This document shows positions 61,576-64,000 of a DNA stretch of 64,000 bases, one piece after another. The stretch is from Leeuwenhoekiella polynyae. GTDB lineage: Bacteria; Bacteroidota; Bacteroidia; Flavobacteriales; Flavobacteriaceae. Within the stretch, counting starts at the first letter, position 1, and each line of letters begins with the position of its first letter. Location of the stretch: positions 109,557 through 173,556 of the forward strand of contig NZ_QOVK01000007.1 in the NCBI RefSeq assembly GCF_004104075.1, written 5' to 3'. The notes beneath the pieces are model-generated. The model was not told the DNA's origin, did no database searches, and saw nothing but the letters and a program-made list of their open reading frames with translations. Made by a program: the position numbers and the translations under genes.

Positions 61576-61775
61576 TCTAAAGGTTTGAAAGTATTATTAA
61601 AATTATAGGCTACGAAACTGAACATATTTCGGAATTAAATCCTAACCAAATTAAAACTGTTTGGGTTGGAATTACTGGAGATTGCTCGGTAGCTTTGGAA
61701 TATTTGGATACCGGCGCACTAAAAAACAAAATGGTTGCTGGTGGAATCAAACAACTAATATGGACGGAAAAATAA
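61576..61775 (+). pseudogene. C-terminal remnant of an unidentified gene
   Basis: A frame with no start codon, preceded by a stop, encodes about 65 residues (KIIGYETEHISELNPNQIK, then TGDCSVALEYLDTGALKNK and GGIKQLIWTEK at the end). The stop overlaps the permease start by 16 bases, typical of an intact operon pair whose first gene has lost its 5' part. I do not recognise the family. Confidence 0.35.
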
Positions 61776-63052
61776 GTTTAAAAGATGCCATTTCAATCGG
61801 AATTGGTGGAATGGTTGGGGGTGGAATTTTTGCAGTTTTAGGACTTGCGGTTTCACTGGCTAAAGGGGGCACTCCCATTGCCTTCCTGTTTGCTGGCTTA
61901 ATCGCTTTGCTAACTGCATATTCTTACGCCAAACTTTCAAAAAAATATCCCGCAAACGGAGGAACTGTAAGTTTTATACATCAACAATATGGAAATGGGA
62001 TTTTTGCTGGCGGAATAAACAACTTGCTTTGGATAAGCTATATTGTCATGTTAGCACTATATTCTTCTGCTTTTGGCTCCTATGGAGCAGAACTAATTTC
62101 CTTGACCGGGAATAAAGAAATTGATACTCGGATTTTTCAAAGCTCGATTATTGCAATCGCTTTACTCATAAACTACTTGAGTGTAACCCTTGTTGGAAAA
62201 ATTGAGTCAATCGCAGTGATTGTTAAACTGGTTATTTTGGTTGGTTTCATCGGTGTAGGTTTTTATGGCTTTACAGTGCACCCTGAAAATCTTGATCAAT
62301 TATCACCAACAAATTGGGAAAATCCACTTTTATTACTCTCTGGAGGTATGGTGATTTTTGTAGCGTATGAAGGATTTGAATTAATTGCCAATTCCATTTC
62401 TGATTTAAAGAATAAAGAAAAAAATACTGAAAAAGCCTATTTTGGAGCAGTTGGCTTTGTTGTTGTTTTATATATATTAATTGCAATTGTTACTGTTGGC
62501 GCTTTACCTTTTAAAGAAATTGCAAGCGCCCAAGATTATGTGCTATCAAAAGCTGCAGAACCAGTTCTGGGAAAAGTGGGTTTTACAATTATTTCAATAA
62601 CCGCTCTAATATCTACATTTTCAGCAATAAACGCCACTGTTTTAGGGAGTGGAAGAGTGAATTATGATATTGCAGAGGATAATGAGTTGCCAAAATATTT
62701 TTGCCATAAATTCTGGGGTAAACCTATAGGTTTACTAATAACAGCTATTTTAGCTATTGCCTTAGTCAATTTGTTCAATTTACAAAGTATATCAACTGCC
62801 GGAAGCGCTGGATTTCTTTTAATCTTTTCCATAGTTAACTATATCGGCTATAAAAAACATCAAGAACTTGATTCGAAAAAATGGATTCATTTAACTGCAA
62901 GTTTGCTTTGCTTCGTTGCTTTTGTCACATTAAATATTCAACAATTTTCTACCAATAAAATGGGCGTTATTATTGCATTAGGAATAATAGCCTTTTGCTT
63001 TGTAATAGAATTAATATACAAAAAAACTTTGCTCGGAAAAGAACTGAGGTAA
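61760..63052 (+). CDS. APC-superfamily amino-acid permease
   Basis: 430-residue inner-membrane transporter. The N-terminal MDGKISLKDAISIGIGGMVG and GGIFAVLGLAVSLAKGG are typical of APC carriers (broken TM1), with about 12 hydrophobic segments: GIFAGGINNLLWISYIVML, IAVIVKLVILVGFIGVGFY, MVIFVAYEGFELIANSI, VGFVVVLYILIAIVTVGAL, GFLLIFSIVNYIGYKKH and further ones. The ATG at 61760 is the true start; a longer frame from 61661 has a non-membrane leader encoded by the remnant of another gene. The amino acid specificity is unknown. Confidence 0.88.
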   Translation: MDGKISLKDAISIGIGGMVGGGIFAVLGLAVSLAKGGTPIAFLFAGLIALLTAYSYAKLSKKYPANGGTVSFIHQQYGNGIFAGGINNLLWISYIVMLALYSSAFGSYGAELISLTGNKEIDTRIFQSSIIAIALLINYLSVTLVGKIESIAVIVKLVILVGFIGVGFYGFTVHPENLDQLSPTNWENPLLLLSGGMVIFVAYEGFELIANSISDLKNKEKNTEKAYFGAVGFVVVLYILIAIVTVGALPFKEIASAQDYVLSKAAEPVLGKVGFTIISITALISTFSAINATVLGSGRVNYDIAEDNELPKYFCHKFWGKPIGLLITAILAIALVNLFNLQSISTAGSAGFLLIFSIVNYIGYKKHQELDSKKWIHLTASLLCFVAFVTLNIQQFSTNKMGVIIALGIIAFCFVIELIYKKTLLGKELR

Positions 63053-63098
63053 AAAGCAGCGCTGTATGTTTATTAAGCCTCTAATTAATATCAGTTAC

Positions 63099-63733
63099 TT
63101 AAAAACAATATGAAATACCCAGGCTAATCTCAGACATACCAAATTGTGCATCAAAGGTTTTACTCTTAGAATAAAATTCTTGAAAATCTTCATTATCTTC
63201 TAGTTCAATGCTGGTATAGCCTATAAATCCAAAGGCACCTTTAAGAGCAAAGTGTGGGCTAAAGAAATAGGTTAACCCCGGTCTAAACCCCACTCTAAAA
63301 AGGGTTCCATCAGTATAGTCTTCTGATAGTGTGGAAAAACCATAATCTACTCCACCTCTACCGTTGATGAGAAAACGATTAGAGATGTTCCAATATTTTT
63401 TTGCATAAATTCCAAAACCATAAAAGCGCTCAATATTCTCTATCACACCGTTGCGGTAAGACGTGTTTACATCTTCAGCATATTTGTATTCCAGATGAGC
63501 ACCCACGATTAAATTTTCGGAAACTGCTAAACCATAGTTTGTAGAAAGCCCAAAAAGCTTTGATCTATCTCCACTTGCAGTACCAAAACCTGCACGTCAT
63601 TTTTAATACCAGAAAATCGCAGATTCAGTTCTACATTTTGAGTTCCTTTAGTGATGGTGATTGGGTCATCTTCAGTCTGAGCAACTGCAACTTGAATACC
63701 TAAAATAAAAAGAAAAATCAAAGCTTTATGCAT
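63099..63733 (-). pseudogene. outer-membrane beta-barrel protein, broken by a frameshift
   Basis: N-terminal part: signal peptide MHKALIFLFILGIQVAVA, then QTEDDPITITKGTQNVELNL, stopping at 63527 after out-of-frame residues. The C-terminal frame starts sensible sequence at GFGTASGDRSKLFGLSTNYG near 63590 and continues to 63099, ending ISYCF with aromatic terminus. Joining the two frames near 63591-63600 needs a one-base change, such as a single missing base around GACGTGCAGG. There is no homopolymer there, so a true mutation or an assembly error are both possible. Original length would be about 211 residues, a small porin-like barrel. Confidence 0.75.
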
Positions 63734-63931
63734 AGCAAATCAGTTTTTGATTAGTTAGACAAATAGTGCTCATAAAACCTCCAGTAAAATCTACACACAT
63801 TATAAAATATTTAATTAAATGTTGCGGTTAGGTTATGTGTGTTTCAAAAGAAAAGAACATTTTATACACGAAGGGTTTTGTCTAGTCCTAAATAAACGAT
63901 ACAGATTATTGATGGATTAAATTTATAATTT

Positions 63932-63967
63932 AAAGCTTGACGATTCTATTATCGTCAAGCTTTTTTG
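63932..63967 (+). terminator. strong plus-strand hairpin with T run, no gene in front
   Basis: Twelve-base stem AAGCTTGACGAT/ATCGTCAAGCTT with a six-base loop followed by T4 beyond the stem. No plus-strand gene was found in the preceding 870 bases. Confidence 0.65.
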
Positions 63968-64000
63968 ATTTATACCGTTTTGGTTTTATCTTATCTTGTT

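Noticed and set aside
61661..61759. N-terminal extension of the permease
   Set aside because: The extra 33 residues are not membrane-like and are the wrong-frame reading of the adjacent remnant; the family start is at 61760.

Overview
The window looks like chromosomal core sequence of a marine-type member of the Bacteroidota, class Flavobacteriia. The evidence is the gene set (fused two-domain E1 of 2-oxoacid dehydrogenase, DUF349, DUF4294, DUF3822, DUF2853, OstA-like and OmpH proteins, menaquinone genes), the low GC content, the many outer-membrane proteins, and at least twelve matches to the Bacteroidota -7 promoter element TAnnTTTG just upstream of genes. Shine-Dalgarno sequences are not evident. 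I cannot name the genus. No tRNA, rRNA 16S/23S, CRISPR array, insertion sequence or prophage was seen; the one structural RNA is RNase P RNA.

Layout. 1-6.1 kb: RNA methyltransferase (cut by the window edge), CAAX-type M48 protease, RelA/SpoT, Fur-like regulator and purA. 6.2-14.6 kb: zinc-ribbon metallopeptidase, CYTH protein, OstA-like protein, class III aminotransferase, TPR protein and two tandem DUF368 (undecaprenyl-phosphate carrier family) genes. 14.7-18.1 kb: aroE, a DUF349 protein and a methyltransferase. 18.2-22.7 kb, minus strand: a lipoprotein, then the compact helicase-DUF4126-kdsB-acyltransferase operon. 22.8-28.1 kb: DUF3822/rsmD cluster, RNase P RNA on the minus strand, dnaX and a MiaE-like hydroxylase. 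28.2-37 kb, mostly minus: porin-like protein, polyphosphate operon pdxH-sixA-ppk-ppx, rnz, and pyrR-pyrB with a STAS-like gene, then DUF4294 coupled to a 46-residue membrane protein. 37-48.6 kb, plus: M42 peptidase, topoisomerase IB, uvrA, LOG protein, an M1-like protein fused to a barrel, and the E1 dehydrogenase. 48.6-56.5 kb, minus: YdbT/YdbS-like pair, menB with a CvfB-like gene, DUF2853, and menD-menF-thioesterase. 56.7-64 kb: hydrolase, LRR protein, phospholipase A-like barrel, Skp/OmpH, an APC permease and a frameshifted outer-membrane protein, separated by long spacers with repeats.

How genes work together: cell-envelope functions recur (OstA-like, KdsB, two DUF368 carriers, OmpH, barrels), as do menaquinone synthesis (MenF, MenD, MenB, hotdog thioesterase), polyphosphate and ppGpp stress metabolism, pyrimidine synthesis, and DNA repair and replication (DnaX, UvrA, TopIB, RecD-like helicase).

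The most interesting observation is dnaX. Its zero frame stops after 363 codons, just beyond an A10 run ending in the heptamer A-AAA-AAG. The -1 frame then continues without a stop for 225 more codons that look like the tau C-terminal domain. This predicts a recoded dnaX in which the unshifted product is the short, gamma-like form and the shifted product is tau, the reverse of the E. coli arrangement. Other points worth a look are a protease-fold protein without its zinc motif fused to a barrel, an 86-bp paired intergenic repeat, an 11-bp phased array, and the coding 3' end that overlaps RNase P RNA. The rest is ordinary core genome and I saw no clear new defence or mobile system.
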